Assembly: GCA_016208915.1 (NCBI GenBank)
Contig: JACQXE010000051.1
Span: 28,814-92,813 of the forward strand
Source: Nitrospirota bacterium
GTDB taxonomy: Bacteria > Nitrospirota > Thermodesulfovibrionia > Thermodesulfovibrionales > UBA1546
Length of the DNA: 64,000 nt
Reading direction: 5' to 3'
Part shown: in pieces, positions 55,447-64,000 of the stretch
Layout: every line of letters begins with the position of its first letter
How positions within the stretch are numbered: the first letter of the stretch is position 1
Notes under the pieces: generated by a model
What the model was told of the DNA's origin: nothing
The model's database searches: none
Seen by the model: only the letters and a program-made list of their open reading frames with translations
Translations under genes and position numbers: made by a program

Positions 55447-57993
55447 TTAGATCTTGTCCAATGCCTGTTTGAGGTCTGCGAGCAGGTCGTCAATGTCCTC
55501 AAGGCCAAGCGCGATACGGACGAGATTATCAACCATGCCGATTGAGCGGCGGTACTCCTCAGGATAATCGAAGAACGACATCGTTGACATCTGCGTCACG
55601 AGGCTTTCACTGCCGCCAAGGCTTGGAGTGATCAGGAACAACTCCAAAGAATCGATGAACTTCCTCGTTTCAGTGTCGCCGCCCTTGAGCAGAAAGGTTA
55701 TCATACTGCCGAAGCCGCGCATCTGAGAAACCGCGATATGGTAGTCAGGGTGCGACTCAAGGCCGGGATACCATATCTTTTCGATCTTAGGATGGGATTC
55801 CAACATGCGTGAAACTGCAAGCCCGGCGCGGTTGTGGTGTTCCATGCGGAGTGCAAAAGTCTTGAGTCCGCGTTCGAGAAGAAAACAAGTAAACGGGCCG
55901 GGAGTGGCGCCAATCATACGCTGCATGCGATAGAGGTCGTTCAACAGAACATGTTTGCCGAGCGCTGCGCCAGCCAGCAGGTCATTGTGTCCGCCGAGGT
56001 ACTTGGTAGCTGAGTGGATGACGATATCTATGCCCATGTCAAGCGGTTTTATATTGTAAGGCGTGGCTATCGTTGCATCAATGATGGTCATGACCCCGTG
56101 CTGTTTTGCAACTTTTACTATTGCCGGGAGGTCCAGAACGCGCAGATAAGGATTGGTCGGCGATTCGGTAAAAATAATATTGGTATTTGGTTGTATTGCT
56201 TTGGCGATTTCCTCTGCAGTTGGTTCTACCAGAGAAACCTCTATGCCGAACTCAGCCAGCAGATTAGTGGCGAAGTCGCGTGTTTGCCGATAACAGTCAT
56301 TGGTAAAGATTATATGGCCTTTGGGGCGCATATATGCCTGCAATGTCATTATCACTGCGCTCATGCCTGTGGCAAAAAGCAGAGCTCGCTCAGCGCCCTC
56401 GATGGCTGCCAGCTTGCGTTCGCATTCCTGTTGTGTCGGATTGCCGTAACGGCCGTATTCATGCTCACGCACCACGCGGCCCTCACTCTTGGCCTTCATG
56501 AAATCATATACGTCAGTGGTGTTGTCGAAGTAGTAATTGGAAGTCTGGACAATGGGCGTGGAGACCGAAAAGTGGGCTTTGGGAACACGGCCCAGACCAT
56601 GGATGCCGATTGTGGCAGGCTTCCAGTTTTTTTGACTTGATGGTTCTTTAGGCGCAGGGTTCTCCTTCTTATGCAAAATTTCCCTGAGCGCCTCAATTAC
56701 CGCATCTACGCGGGGCGGCAGTTCGATTGGTTTGTTGGCATAGCGGCTTGGGAAGTCCAGAGTCCCTTCATGGTAGCGGAACTTAAAGTCAGGGAACTTC
56801 AGTCCATGCGCCGTAGAGATAACCACAACGCGCTCAGACTTATCTATCTTGCCTGCCTTGATTAGTTTGATAAGCGCTGCCAATGCGACGCCTGTGTGCG
56901 GGCAGTTTAACATGCCGGTGGTATCACCGAGCGCTGCAGCATCAGCCAGTTCCTGTTCAGTGGCGTCCACGACAATACCATTGAACTGCTTTAGCGTGCG
57001 GATTGCTTTTTGTATGCTGACCGGGTTGCCGATCTGGATAGCGCTGGCCAGTGTCTTTTGAGCTTCGATCGGCTCGAAGGTCTCGAAATTTTTCAGATAC
57101 GAGCGGTAAAGCGGGTTGGCACGCTCTGCCTGTGCGACCACAAGACGCGGCAACTTGGTAATCAGACCAAGGTTGCGCATCATGAGTAGTCCGCTGCCGA
57201 GAGCAGAGACATTTCCGAGATTGCCGCCGGGGATTATAATTACGTCAGGGACTTCCCAATCGAACTGCTGAACTATTTCGATACCCACGGTTTTCTGGCC
57301 TTCGATACGCAGAGAGTTCATTGAATTGGCTAAGTAGATTGTCTCGTCCTTCGTGATCTCCTGCACGACGCGCATGCATCCATCGAAATCGGTATCCAGC
57401 GATAACACCAGCGCACCATTGGAAATCGGCTGGATGAGTTGCGCTATCGAGATCTTACCTTTCGGCAACAATACGATTGACTGGATTCCTGCGGCAGCGC
57501 AGTAAACCGCCAGCGCAGCAGATGTGTCTCCGGTGGATGCGCATGCAACAGCCTTGATCGGCGCGCCCTCGCTGATCATCTGCTTTACATTCGACACGAG
57601 CGCTGTCATCCCAAGGTCTTTGAATGAGCCGCTGTGAGAATTGCCGCAGAGTTTAATCCAAAGATTTTCCAAGCCGAGTATCTTACCGAACTTCTCGGCC
57701 CAGAACAGATTTGTGCCGCCTTCGTACAGCGAAACGATGTTCAACTCATTGATCTCCGGCAGGATCCACTCTTTTTTGCCCCACACGCCAGAGCCGTAGG
57801 GCCACTCAGTAGACTTGTAACGTTCATCAAACAGCTTCATCCACGCTTTAGAATCGCGGCTGGCAAGGGCTTTGAGGTCGTGCTGCACTTCGAGCAGCGA
57901 GCCGCATTCTTTACAGCGATAGATGATCGAGTTAAGCGGATAGTTCGCCCTGCACTGTTCGTTAATGCATTGAAACCAGGCTTGATACGACAT
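55447..57993 (-). CDS. Threonine synthase / cystathionine gamma-synthase fusion
   Basis: 848 aa. The N-terminal half (about 1-425) is a threonine synthase with a Cys ribbon ([10 protein letters not shown]...CKEC), PLP lysine in [13 protein letters not shown] and [20 protein letters not shown]. The C-terminal half (about 455-848) is a cystathionine gamma-synthase with [28 protein letters not shown] and PLP lysine in [12 protein letters not shown]. Both halves look like the plant enzymes, which share O-phosphohomoserine. A Pro/Glu/Lys-rich linker ([13 protein letters not shown]) joins them. AGGAGA precedes the ATG. Base composition is more GC-rich than nearby genes, suggesting transfer. Confidence 0.93.
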   Translation of the reverse strand: MSYQAWFQCINEQCRANYPLNSIIYRCKECGSLLEVQHDLKALASRDSKAWMKLFDERYKSTEWPYGSGVWGKKEWILPEINELNIVSLYEGGTNLFWAEKFGKILGLENLWIKLCGNSHSGSFKDLGMTALVSNVKQMISEGAPIKAVACASTGDTSAALAVYCAAAGIQSIVLLPKGKISIAQLIQPISNGALVLSLDTDFDGCMRVVQEITKDETIYLANSMNSLRIEGQKTVGIEIVQQFDWEVPDVIIIPGGNLGNVSALGSGLLMMRNLGLITKLPRLVVAQAERANPLYRSYLKNFETFEPIEAQKTLASAIQIGNPVSIQKAIRTLKQFNGIVVDATEQELADAAALGDTTGMLNCPHTGVALAALIKLIKAGKIDKSERVVVISTAHGLKFPDFKFRYHEGTLDFPSRYANKPIELPPRVDAVIEALREILHKKENPAPKEPSSQKNWKPATIGIHGLGRVPKAHFSVSTPIVQTSNYYFDNTTDVYDFMKAKSEGRVVREHEYGRYGNPTQQECERKLAAIEGAERALLFATGMSAVIMTLQAYMRPKGHIIFTNDCYRQTRDFATNLLAEFGIEVSLVEPTAEEIAKAIQPNTNIIFTESPTNPYLRVLDLPAIVKVAKQHGVMTIIDATIATPYNIKPLDMGIDIVIHSATKYLGGHNDLLAGAALGKHVLLNDLYRMQRMIGATPGPFTCFLLERGLKTFALRMEHHNRAGLAVSRMLESHPKIEKIWYPGLESHPDYHIAVSQMRGFGSMITFLLKGGDTETRKFIDSLELFLITPSLGGSESLVTQMSTMSFFDYPEEYRRSIGMVDNLVRIALGLEDIDDLLADLKQALDKI

Positions 57994-58001
57994 ATATCTC
58001 C

Positions 58002-58721
58002 TTATTCTTTTGCTGCTGTCTTCAGTGTCCTTATTCTTGCAATATCTTCCTGATAGCCGTAGATATGTGCGCCCGCGCTGTAGGCATACATTGGGCCATT
58101 CTTTAGGTTTGTCTCGCCTGCGACATAATTCTTAAGAATTTCTATGCCTCCGAGGTTTGTCGGAAAACCTGCCCAGAGATCCCACGAGCGAAAGTAACAG
58201 CTTACAGTGAGCAGGAGTTCATTCCCGGAAGGAACAGCTTTAAAATCAAGAAGCCTCAAACAGGGCGGGTCCAGCTTTCCGTCATTGCCATAACATATAT
58301 CGTGATCCTCAGGAGAGCCGATCTCGATTACTGCCTGATTTGTTAGAGGCGTATCTTTCAGCATCTCTATAATTCTTTCAATCTGCGTGCCGCCTTTGGG
58401 CATACGCTGGTGGATCCTGCTGGCATATTTATATGTCTCATTCTCAGAGAGGTCTGGATCCATAAGATAGTTCGCAAAATAATCCTCGATATATTCCATT
58501 GTCGTAGGCGCAGGGATATTAAGACCCGGCGGCATTACAGGAATCATATCCTCTGAGGGATGTTCGATAAAGACTGCTATACCCGGATACTGGAGGCGGT
58601 ATTGCTCCTTTTCAAAAGAGCCTCTCTGTATCTTCTGGGTATAAGAAGAGTCGAATATGTTATATATTAGCTGAAACCATGCATCTGATATGGTCTTGGC
58701 ATGCAAGGAAAATGGAAGCAT
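58002..58721 (-). CDS. Thymidylate synthase, archaeal type
   Basis: 239 aa. The C-terminal half carries ThyA-family motifs: the nucleophile in [30 protein letters not shown] with the dUMP-binding [14 protein letters not shown], and [10 protein letters not shown]. The divergent N terminus and short length match archaeal-type ThyA. It makes dTMP from dUMP using methylene-tetrahydrofolate. It lies 8 nt upstream of the threonine synthase fusion. Confidence 0.85.
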   Translation of the reverse strand: MLPFSLHAKTISDAWFQLIYNIFDSSYTQKIQRGSFEKEQYRLQYPGIAVFIEHPSEDMIPVMPPGLNIPAPTTMEYIEDYFANYLMDPDLSENETYKYASRIHQRMPKGGTQIERIIEMLKDTPLTNQAVIEIGSPEDHDICYGNDGKLDPPCLRLLDFKAVPSGNELLLTVSCYFRSWDLWAGFPTNLGGIEILKNYVAGETNLKNGPMYAYSAGAHIYGYQEDIARIRTLKTAAKE

Positions 58722-58764
58722 AAGATTATTTATCCCTTTTAATTAAAAATTCTTAAAGATATCC

Positions 58765-58807
58765 CCCTGAATTTATTTCAGGGTCTAAGATACTGAAACA
58801 AGTTCAG
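58765..58807. repeat. Small paired-hairpin repeat
   Basis: CCCTGAA/TTCAGGG (58765-58783) followed by CTGAA-ACAAG-TTCAG (58793-58807). This compact double hairpin resembles short repeats scattered in many environmental bacterial genomes. It is in the 200-nt gap between the thymidylate synthase and tRNA-Glu, which holds no gene. Confidence 0.45.
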
Positions 58808-58922
58808 CATGACAAATTATAATGCTCTATTGGTCTTTGGATATATTTTATTATACTATGACGGAGATATTATTTGAAAACAAAAAGACGCTCTAACAAG
58901 GCAGCGTCTTTCTTGATTTCAA

Positions 58923-59000
58923 TGGCGTCCCCAGCGGGATTCGAACCCGCGTTACCGCCTTGAAAGGGCGATGTCCTAGGCCGGGCTAGACGATGGGGAC
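58923..59000 (-). tRNA. tRNA-Glu (UUC)
   Basis: Complete cloverleaf with acceptor GTCCCCA/TGGGGAC, anticodon loop CTTTCAA giving UUC, T arm GGTTCGAATCC and an encoded CCA end. 75 nt plus CCA. Follows tRNA-Lys on the same strand. Confidence 0.96.
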
Positions 59001-59003
59001 ACA

Positions 59004-59079
59004 TGGTGAGCCGCGTTGGATTCGAACCAACGACCCACGCCTTAAAAGGGCGTTGCTCTACCAACTGAGCTAGCGGCCC
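59004..59079 (-). tRNA. tRNA-Lys (UUU)
   Basis: Complete cloverleaf with acceptor GGGCCGC/GCGGCTC, D arm GCTCAGTTGGTAGAGC, anticodon loop CTTTTAA giving UUU, T arm GGTTCGAATCC and an encoded CCA. Three nt separate it from tRNA-Glu. Confidence 0.96.
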
Positions 59080-59155
59080 TTTGGTTAAAAATAGACTTAT
59101 AAAATACAATGATTTTGATTATATTGTCAACCTGATAAGGCTTATATAAGGCAGA

Positions 59156-59224
59156 AGATATAGTATTAAAGCGTCTGCCTCATGCGGAGAAAAAACCGAG
59201 AATGAGCGAAGAAATACTATATCT
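59156..59224 (-). repeat. P-element copy H (short form)
   Basis: P1 arms AGATATAGTATT (59156-59167) and AATACTATATCT (59213-59224), a perfect 12-bp palindrome. The conserved CCGAGAATGAGCGA segment (reverse of TCGCTCATTCTCGG) is kept, but most of P2 and P3 is deleted. Confidence 0.65.
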
Positions 59225-59230
59225 CCTCAC

Positions 59231-59448
59231 TACTGTCCAAAATAACTGGGAAAAGGCTGAATGATGAAGAAATACAATGACGACACCTTATAAAATTAAT
59301 CCACATTTGAGCATTCATAAAAACATCAGTCATATTGTTCCCGTTAAAGCCTCTTGTCAAAACGAGGTTGCATATCTTAATATTCTGTCGATTCATTGTG
59401 TTTATGAGGCGTTCAGCCTTTTCATAAATTTCATTTTGGATAGCTGTG
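59231..59448 (-). repeat. X-element copy 2
   Basis: Ends at GTCCAAAATAAC and ATTTTGGATAGC, with inner AAAAGGCTGAA/TTCAGCCTTTTC inverted. On the minus strand it reads EKAERLINTMNRQNIKICNL, LVLTRGFNGNNMTDVF. It is inverted relative to copy 3, and the two flank lptF-lptG. Confidence 0.7.
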
Positions 59449-59512
59449 ATATCTTCTGTTTTACGACTTATGAATAATGTGAGCTAAATGATGTAAAATA
59501 ACCAAAATTGAA

Positions 59513-60586
59513 ATGCGAATATATATAATCCATAAGGAAATACTGAAGGAACTGCTCTTTACTTTCTTTTTAAGCCTCGTTGCCCTTAATTTTATCCTCA
59601 TAATGGAAAAAATCCTGAGGTTGAGCAGGCTGCTCTCAGGCGTTGGTGTGTATCTGTCTGACATGATAACAATAATTCTGTATCTTCAGCCTCCGATATT
59701 GATACTCACCCTGCCGATGTCTCTGCTGGTTTCGACCCTTATTACCTATGGAAGGCTGAATGCTGACAATGAACTTATAATATTCAGGGCGAGCGGAATG
59801 TCTTTCAAAAAAATAGCAACCCCTGTATTTATTTTGGGAACAGGCTGTTTTTTGGCAGGACTGCTGGTCAGTTTTTATATCGGGCCTAAGAGCATGGTAA
59901 AGCTTAGAGATAAGATTTCAGAGATAATAGCATTGAGGGCGCCGGCTGCCATTGAAGAGGGGGTTTTTACTACGCTGTTCAAGGATGTTGTCCTTTTTGT
60001 GAAAGAAAAACCCGATACAGAGAGCATAAAAGAGATATTCATATCTGATGAGAGGAATAAAAAAGAGCCGAGGATATTAACAGCAAAGGAGGGAAAGATT
60101 TATACTAAAGATGGTTTGGGCATTTCCTTCTATCTTAAAGACGGATACATGCACTTGGCAAAAGGAATTTTCTCCACAGAGATATTTTTTGAGGGGTATA
60201 ATTTGTCTCTTGACCTTTCTGCAGAACAGCAGGGAAGGAAAAACAGCGAACTTACACCTCTCGAGCTGCTAAGAGAGGCGAAAAAAGAAACGCCGCAGCA
60301 GGCAGTTGCGTTGTTCCTTGAGCTTCACAGAAGGCTCTCGCTGCCTTCTGTCTGCCTGTTTCTTATGATGCTTGGCCCTCCGCTTTCATTAGTGGCAGGA
60401 AGATCAGGAAGGCTCGGAGGTCTGACCATAGGACTGTTCATCTTCGTTACATTTTATATGTTGTTAATATATGGAGAGAATCTTGCAAGGACAGGAAGTG
60501 TTCCTCATTATGTTGGAGCATGGAGCGCGACTGCGATTCTCGGGATCCTTTCAATAGTGATGTTCAGGAGAGAGAGTAAAAAGTAA
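59513..60586 (+). CDS. lptF: LptF permease of the LPS export ABC transporter
   Basis: Inner-membrane subunit of LptB2FG, which lifts LPS into the Lpt bridge. 357 aa with three N-terminal helices, a periplasmic beta-jellyroll (about 130-255) and three C-terminal helices (SLPSVCLFLMMLGPPLSLVAG). MRIYIIHKEILKELLFTFFL is a typical start. Two nt separate it from lptG. lptB is not in the window. Confidence 0.92.
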   Translation: MRIYIIHKEILKELLFTFFLSLVALNFILIMEKILRLSRLLSGVGVYLSDMITIILYLQPPILILTLPMSLLVSTLITYGRLNADNELIIFRASGMSFKKIATPVFILGTGCFLAGLLVSFYIGPKSMVKLRDKISEIIALRAPAAIEEGVFTTLFKDVVLFVKEKPDTESIKEIFISDERNKKEPRILTAKEGKIYTKDGLGISFYLKDGYMHLAKGIFSTEIFFEGYNLSLDLSAEQQGRKNSELTPLELLREAKKETPQQAVALFLELHRRLSLPSVCLFLMMLGPPLSLVAGRSGRLGGLTIGLFIFVTFYMLLIYGENLARTGSVPHYVGAWSATAILGILSIVMFRRESKK

Positions 60587-60588
60587 CA

Positions 60589-61680
60589 ATGCTGATAGTA
60601 CAAAGGTATTACATTAAAGAATTTTTTAAGATCCTGCTCTTGGTAGCAGCAGGATTATCTCTAATATTCAGCATGATGGAGCTTATCGACAAGATAGATG
60701 ACTTCCTGCCGTACAGGCCGCCCCTTGAAAGCCTTCTGCTTTATGTATTGTTCAGCTTCCCGCGCTATCTTCTTTATCTGCTTCCTATGGCAATTCTTAT
60801 CTGCAGTCTGTTTGTATTCAGTCAGGCGAAGAAAAGAGAAGAGATAACTGCGGTCAGAGCAGCAGGCGGCAGCATTAAAGCCTTACTTATACCATTCCTC
60901 TATGCAGGGTTGTTTTTGAGCTTGTTTGGTTTTTTCCTCAACGAATTTATTGTGCCTGAATTCTCAAAAAAAACACAGGAGATTAAGGACGAGATTACCA
61001 AGAAAGGCAAGAAATTTTCTTTCAGGGAAGGCACAGTATGGTTCAGGGCGTCAGACGGCTCAATTGTCAAGATAGGTTTGTATCTGCCTGAAAAAGCGCT
61101 TTCGAAGAATATAAGCATATTCAGGATAAGCAATGGTCAGCTCAAAGAAAGGATAGAGGCCGGGAAGGCAGAATGGAAGGGTTTTCAGGATGCAGAGAAG
61201 AACAAAGGAGGAGTATGGAAGCTCCAGAAGGTGATTGTGTACGATATCATCAGCGGAAAAGTAAGCAGGCTTGATGAACTTGAATTACAGTATGATGAAT
61301 CACCTGGAATTTTTACGGAAAATATCCAGAAGCCGGAAAATATGGGCATCAAAAAGCTTTTCATATATACGAAAAAACTTGAGGAGGCAGGTTTCAGAAA
61401 CCTAAAACTTACTGTTGACCTCTATTCAAAGATTTCATATCCTGTTATCAATTTTTTTATGATTCTGCTCGGCGCTTCCCTGCCAATGCGGGGGCGGACA
61501 GGAGGAGGGCTTGTAACAACAGCAATGGGTATTTTCATAAGCCTTTTCTACTGGTTCAGCCATGCAATGTCTCTTTCGATGGGATATGCAGGGATCGTGC
61601 CTCCATTGATAGCAACATGGCTTGTTCCTGTAATCTTTGGCATTATTTCGCTGAAACTTTTTCGGGGGATACAGGAATGA
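60589..61680 (+). CDS. lptG: LptG permease of the LPS export ABC transporter
   Basis: Partner permease of LptF, 363 aa, same topology. Start LIVQRYYIKEFFKILLLVAAG, coupling-region REEITAVRAAGGSIKALL, periplasmic domain (about 130-265) and C-terminal helices (ISYPVINFFMILLGASLPMR). The LptF/LptG order and spacing are usual. A half P-element and X-element 3 follow. Confidence 0.92.
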   Translation: MLIVQRYYIKEFFKILLLVAAGLSLIFSMMELIDKIDDFLPYRPPLESLLLYVLFSFPRYLLYLLPMAILICSLFVFSQAKKREEITAVRAAGGSIKALLIPFLYAGLFLSLFGFFLNEFIVPEFSKKTQEIKDEITKKGKKFSFREGTVWFRASDGSIVKIGLYLPEKALSKNISIFRISNGQLKERIEAGKAEWKGFQDAEKNKGGVWKLQKVIVYDIISGKVSRLDELELQYDESPGIFTENIQKPENMGIKKLFIYTKKLEEAGFRNLKLTVDLYSKISYPVINFFMILLGASLPMRGRTGGGLVTTAMGIFISLFYWFSHAMSLSMGYAGIVPPLIATWLVPVIFGIISLKLFRGIQE

Positions 61681-61693
61681 GAGTCGAGCAGAA

Positions 61694-61734
61694 CATCGGC
61701 AAAAAAATCGCTTAAATATTGGTCTTTTACCATA
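61694..61734 (+). repeat. P-element half copy (3' half only)
   Basis: ATCGGCAAAAAAATCGCTTAAAT matches the P3 3' strand and the CCGCTCAAA segment, then an arm AATATTGGTCTTTTACCATA (61715-61734). That arm recurs as a direct repeat at 61943-61962 beyond X-element 3. The 5' half is missing. Confidence 0.5.
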
Positions 61735-61947
61735 GGTATTTCCCAAAAGATTTATGAAAAGGCTGAACGCTTCATAAATACAATGAATCGACAGGATATT
61801 AAAATGTGCAACCTCGTTTTGACAAGAGGCTTTAAAGGGAATAATATGACAGATGTTTTTATTAATACTTAGAAGTGGATTAATTTTTAAAGGTGTCGTC
61901 ATTGTATTTCTTCAGCATTCAGCCTTTTTAGTTATTGTAGACAATAC
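61733..61947 (+). repeat. X-element copy 3, flanked by 20-nt direct repeats
   Basis: Inner AAAAGGCTGAA and TTCAGCCTTTTT are inverted; the plus strand reads YEKAERFINTMNRQDIKMC and LVLTRGFKGNNMTDVFINT then a stop. Direct repeats AATA[T/C]TGGTCTTTTACCATA lie at 61715-61734 and 61943-61962, possibly a target duplication. No transposase is encoded. Confidence 0.65.
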
Positions 61948-62007
61948 TGGTCTTTTACCATAATGAAATAATATGAGAAGAAAGATAAGATTAAGAAAGG
62001 AGTTTGT

Positions 62008-62442
62008 ATGAAATACCAAGTCGGTAAAACAGGCAGGGTTGTTGTAGCAAGATTCGAAGACCATGAAGATGTCCTATCAAATCTGACCAGTATTGCAAAA
62101 AATGAGAACATAAAGGCAGCAGTCTTTTACCTCATCGGAGGGATGCGCGAAGGCAGGATTGTTGTCGGTCCTGAAAAGGACGTCATGCCTCCTGTGCCTG
62201 TGTGGAGAGAACTCGGGGAGAGTCACGAGATAATTGGATTAGGCACGATATTTTATCAGGCAGATGAACCAAAGGTTCACTTTCATGGCGCATTCGGAAA
62301 AGGCGATAAGGTGAAGGTAGGATGCATGAGAGAAAAGTCAGAGACATTCCTTGTGCTTGAGGCAATAATCATTGAGATAGAAGGTGTAGATGCTGTCAGG
62401 GAGTTTGACCCTGTCTCTGGACTTACACTGTTAAAACTTTGA
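62008..62442 (+). CDS. PPC/DUF296 domain protein
   Basis: 144 aa single PPC (PCC, DUF296) domain, as in plant AT-hook proteins but without an AT-hook. Core motifs RVVVARFEDHEDVLSNLTSI, FYLIGGMREGRIVVGP, the HFHGAFGK His pair (metal-like site) and a conserved C terminus. AAGGAG precedes the ATG. Function unknown. Confidence 0.88.
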   Translation: MKYQVGKTGRVVVARFEDHEDVLSNLTSIAKNENIKAAVFYLIGGMREGRIVVGPEKDVMPPVPVWRELGESHEIIGLGTIFYQADEPKVHFHGAFGKGDKVKVGCMREKSETFLVLEAIIIEIEGVDAVREFDPVSGLTLLKL

Positions 62443-62458
62443 TTGTTATTAAACTAAG

Positions 62459-62503
62459 TGAAACTAATGAGACCGGGAGGTTGTCCCAGTCTCATTAGTT
62501 TCA
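62459..62503. terminator. Bidirectional hairpin terminator
   Basis: TGAAACTAATGAGAC (62459-62473) and its exact complement (62489-62503), with an inner GGGA/TCCC. It lies between the convergent PPC-domain and CARDB genes, 16-20 nt from each stop. Confidence 0.65.
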
Positions 62504-62522
62504 GTAATTCTGTCCGCAACTA

Positions 62523-64000
62523 TTACTTTATAGTTATCAACCTGCTTGCTCTTGTATTGTTAGTTTCAAGAACCTCAGCAACAGCATTGTCTGCATCAGC
62601 CACTGCAACGATATAATAATTCCCCTTTGCAGTTCCAGTAGGTATGGTTACAGTTGTCGAGGCTGAGTCAGATGCGCCTGCTGCGAGCGCCGGCACTGCC
62701 CTGCTGCCAAGATAGCTATCACTTCCATCAACCACCGTATCCTTTGAGAGATAGAACTTTGTGGTAGAGGCGCCTGCGTCACCAGCACCATTGTTCTTGG
62801 TTGTATCGGATAGTGAGATGCTGTTCCCAGCAATTGCAGAACTTGGAGCTGAAATTGAGGAGATAGTTAAGTCAGGCCCTATGCTTATAGCCCTGTATAA
62901 TGTATTGTTAGTTTCATTAACCTCAACAATAACATTATCTGCATCAGCCTTTGCAATGATGAAGTAACTTCCTGTTGGTGTTCCAGCAGGTATGGTTACA
63001 GTAGTTGAACCTAAGCTGGTTGCATTTGCTGCGAGCGCCGGCACAGCCCTGCTGCCAAGCAGTGTATCGCCTACATCAAAGACTGTATCGGTTGAGAGAT
63101 AGAACTTTGTGGTAGAGGCTGCTGCATCGCTTGGGCCATTGTTTTTGGTTGTATCGGATATTGAGATGCTCTTTCCAGCGCCTGTTGTGCTCGGAACTGT
63201 TAGCGCTGAGATAACAAAGTCTAATTCTATACTTATAGTCTTAATATAAGTATTGTTATTCTCATTAATCTCAGCAACAGCATTGTCTGCATCAGCCATT
63301 GCTATAATGTAATAAGTTCCTGAAGTTCCAGAAGGTATGGTCACAGTTGTTGACCCTGAGCTGGTTGCATCTGCTGCGAGCGCCGGCACAGCCCTGCTGC
63401 CAAGCAGTGTATCGCCTGCATCAAGGACTGTATCAGTTGAGAAATAGAACTTTGTGGTAGAGGCGCCTGCATCGCCAGCACCATTGTTTTTGGTTGTATC
63501 GGATATTGAGATGCTCTTTCCAGCGCCAGCTGTGCTTGGAACTGTTAGCGAGGAGACAACTAAGTCAGAACCTATGGTGATATTCGTATATGTTGTATTG
63601 TTATACTCATAGATCTCAGCAACAACATTGCCTGAATCAGCCATTGCTATGATGTAATAAGTTCCAGAAGTTCCAGCAGGTATGGTCACAGTAGTTGAGC
63701 CTGAGCTGGTTGCGCCTGCTGCGAGCGCCGGCACAGCCCTGCTGCCAAGATAGGTATCGCCTGCATCAAGAACTACATTAGTTGAAAGATAGAAACTTGT
63801 GGTAGAGGCGCCTGCATCACTTGGGCCATTGTTTTTGGTTGTATCAGATATTGAGATGCTCTTACCAGCGCCAGCTGTGTTTGGAACTGTTAGCGAGGAG
63901 ACACTGAGGTCGGATCCTATGGTTACAGACTTGAATGTTGTATTGTTATTCTCATAGATCTCAGCAACGACATTGTCTGCATCAGCCATTGCTATGATGT
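62523..64000 (-). CDS. CARDB-repeat surface protein (3' part; 5' end outside window)
   Basis: The frame is open to the window edge. It encodes at least four near-identical CARDB domains of about 118 residues. Each has SSLTVPSTAGAGKSISISDT, TKNNGAGDAGASTTKFYLS and YYIIAMADADNAVAEINENN. CARDB domains are Ig-like and typical of secreted adhesins or proteins that display a catalytic domain. The high identity between repeats at DNA level implies recent duplication and possible repeat-number change. No anchoring motif follows; the protein ends in the last repeat (RASRLITIK). Confidence 0.88.
   Translation of the reverse strand, partial: IIAMADADNVVAEIYENNNTTFKSVTIGSDLSVSSLTVPNTAGAGKSISISDTTKNNGPSDAGASTTSFYLSTNVVLDAGDTYLGSRAVPALAAGATSSGSTTVTIPAGTSGTYYIIAMADSGNVVAEIYEYNNTTYTNITIGSDLVVSSLTVPSTAGAGKSISISDTTKNNGAGDAGASTTKFYFSTDTVLDAGDTLLGSRAVPALAADATSSGSTTVTIPSGTSGTYYIIAMADADNAVAEINENNNTYIKTISIELDFVISALTVPSTTGAGKSISISDTTKNNGPSDAAASTTKFYLSTDTVFDVGDTLLGSRAVPALAANATSLGSTTVTIPAGTPTGSYFIIAKADADNVIVEVNETNNTLYRAISIGPDLTISSISAPSSAIAGNSISLSDTTKNNGAGDAGASTTKFYLSKDTVVDGSDSYLGSRAVPALAAGASDSASTTVTIPTGTAKGNYYIVAVADADNAVAEVLETNNTRASRLITIK

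Noticed and set aside
59277..59477. 66-residue open frame across X-element 2, similar to one on the opposite strand of X-element 3
   Set aside because: The similarity follows from the shared repeat. The other strand shows the better coding-like pattern, and no ribosome site is present.

Overview
The window is a gene-dense, moderately AT-rich stretch of a Gram-negative bacterial chromosome. LPS-transport permeases (LptF, LptG), RlpA and lipoproteins show an outer membrane. Two futalosine-pathway menaquinone genes (mqnD, mqnB), an octaheme c-type cytochrome, a sensor kinase with its own haem motif, NifU/NifS and an FmdE-type protein point to an anaerobic respirer. The mix best fits Nitrospirota (Thermodesulfovibrionia-like) or a neighbouring lineage, but there is no rRNA or marker set here to prove it.

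Layout. 0-13.7 kb: information and repair genes (topA end, aspS, rluB-type synthase, ligA, a MagIII-like glycosylase, dinB), hisF, mqnD, and an MgtE-sensor/Nramp-related transporter pair. 13.8-17.1 kb: a restriction-modification island with two DNA methyltransferases around a frameshifted endonuclease. 17.1-30 kb: mtnA, a polyprenyl synthase, AMMECR1, a DUF4388/J/TPR protein, moaC, a CDF-like protein, ferredoxin, dapA, PilZ, dapF, the AmmeMemoRadiSam radical SAM enzyme, a TPR-roadblock pair and nifU-nifS. 30-37 kb: a signalling-respiration locus (PhnD-like lipoprotein, haem kinase, sigma-54 activator, lone receiver, octaheme cytochrome) with two divergent sigma-54 promoters on either side of a perfect inverted repeat. 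37-47.7 kb: mqnB, a large TPR protein with an ExeA-like ATPase, a DUF4292-like lipoprotein, radA, a degenerate HD-GYP regulator, argB, FmdE and rlpA. 47.7-49.2 kb: broken nucleotidyltransferase-type genes, octanucleotide repeats and vapBC. 49.3-58.7 kb: an IscA-like protein, hemB, a radical SAM protein, dus, maf, a flavoprotein, a plant-type threonine synthase/cystathionine gamma-synthase fusion and an archaeal-type thymidylate synthase. 58.9-64 kb: tRNA-Glu and tRNA-Lys, lptF-lptG between two inverted repeat elements, a PPC-domain protein and the end of a large CARDB-repeat protein.

The most unusual content is between genes. Eight copies and one half copy of a palindromic element (here called P-element) share fixed joining sequences, but their stems change between copies in ways that mostly keep base pairing. 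Most start within a few tens of bases of a stop codon. Some carry further small repeats at fixed internal sites. A second family (X-element) has three copies. Several genes or intergenic stretches contain 7- or 8-nt-period tandem repeats. Two genes carry one-base frameshifts in poly-A tracts. Several genes have sigma-70-like promoters whose -10 box lies only 6-8 nt before the start codon, suggesting leaderless mRNAs.
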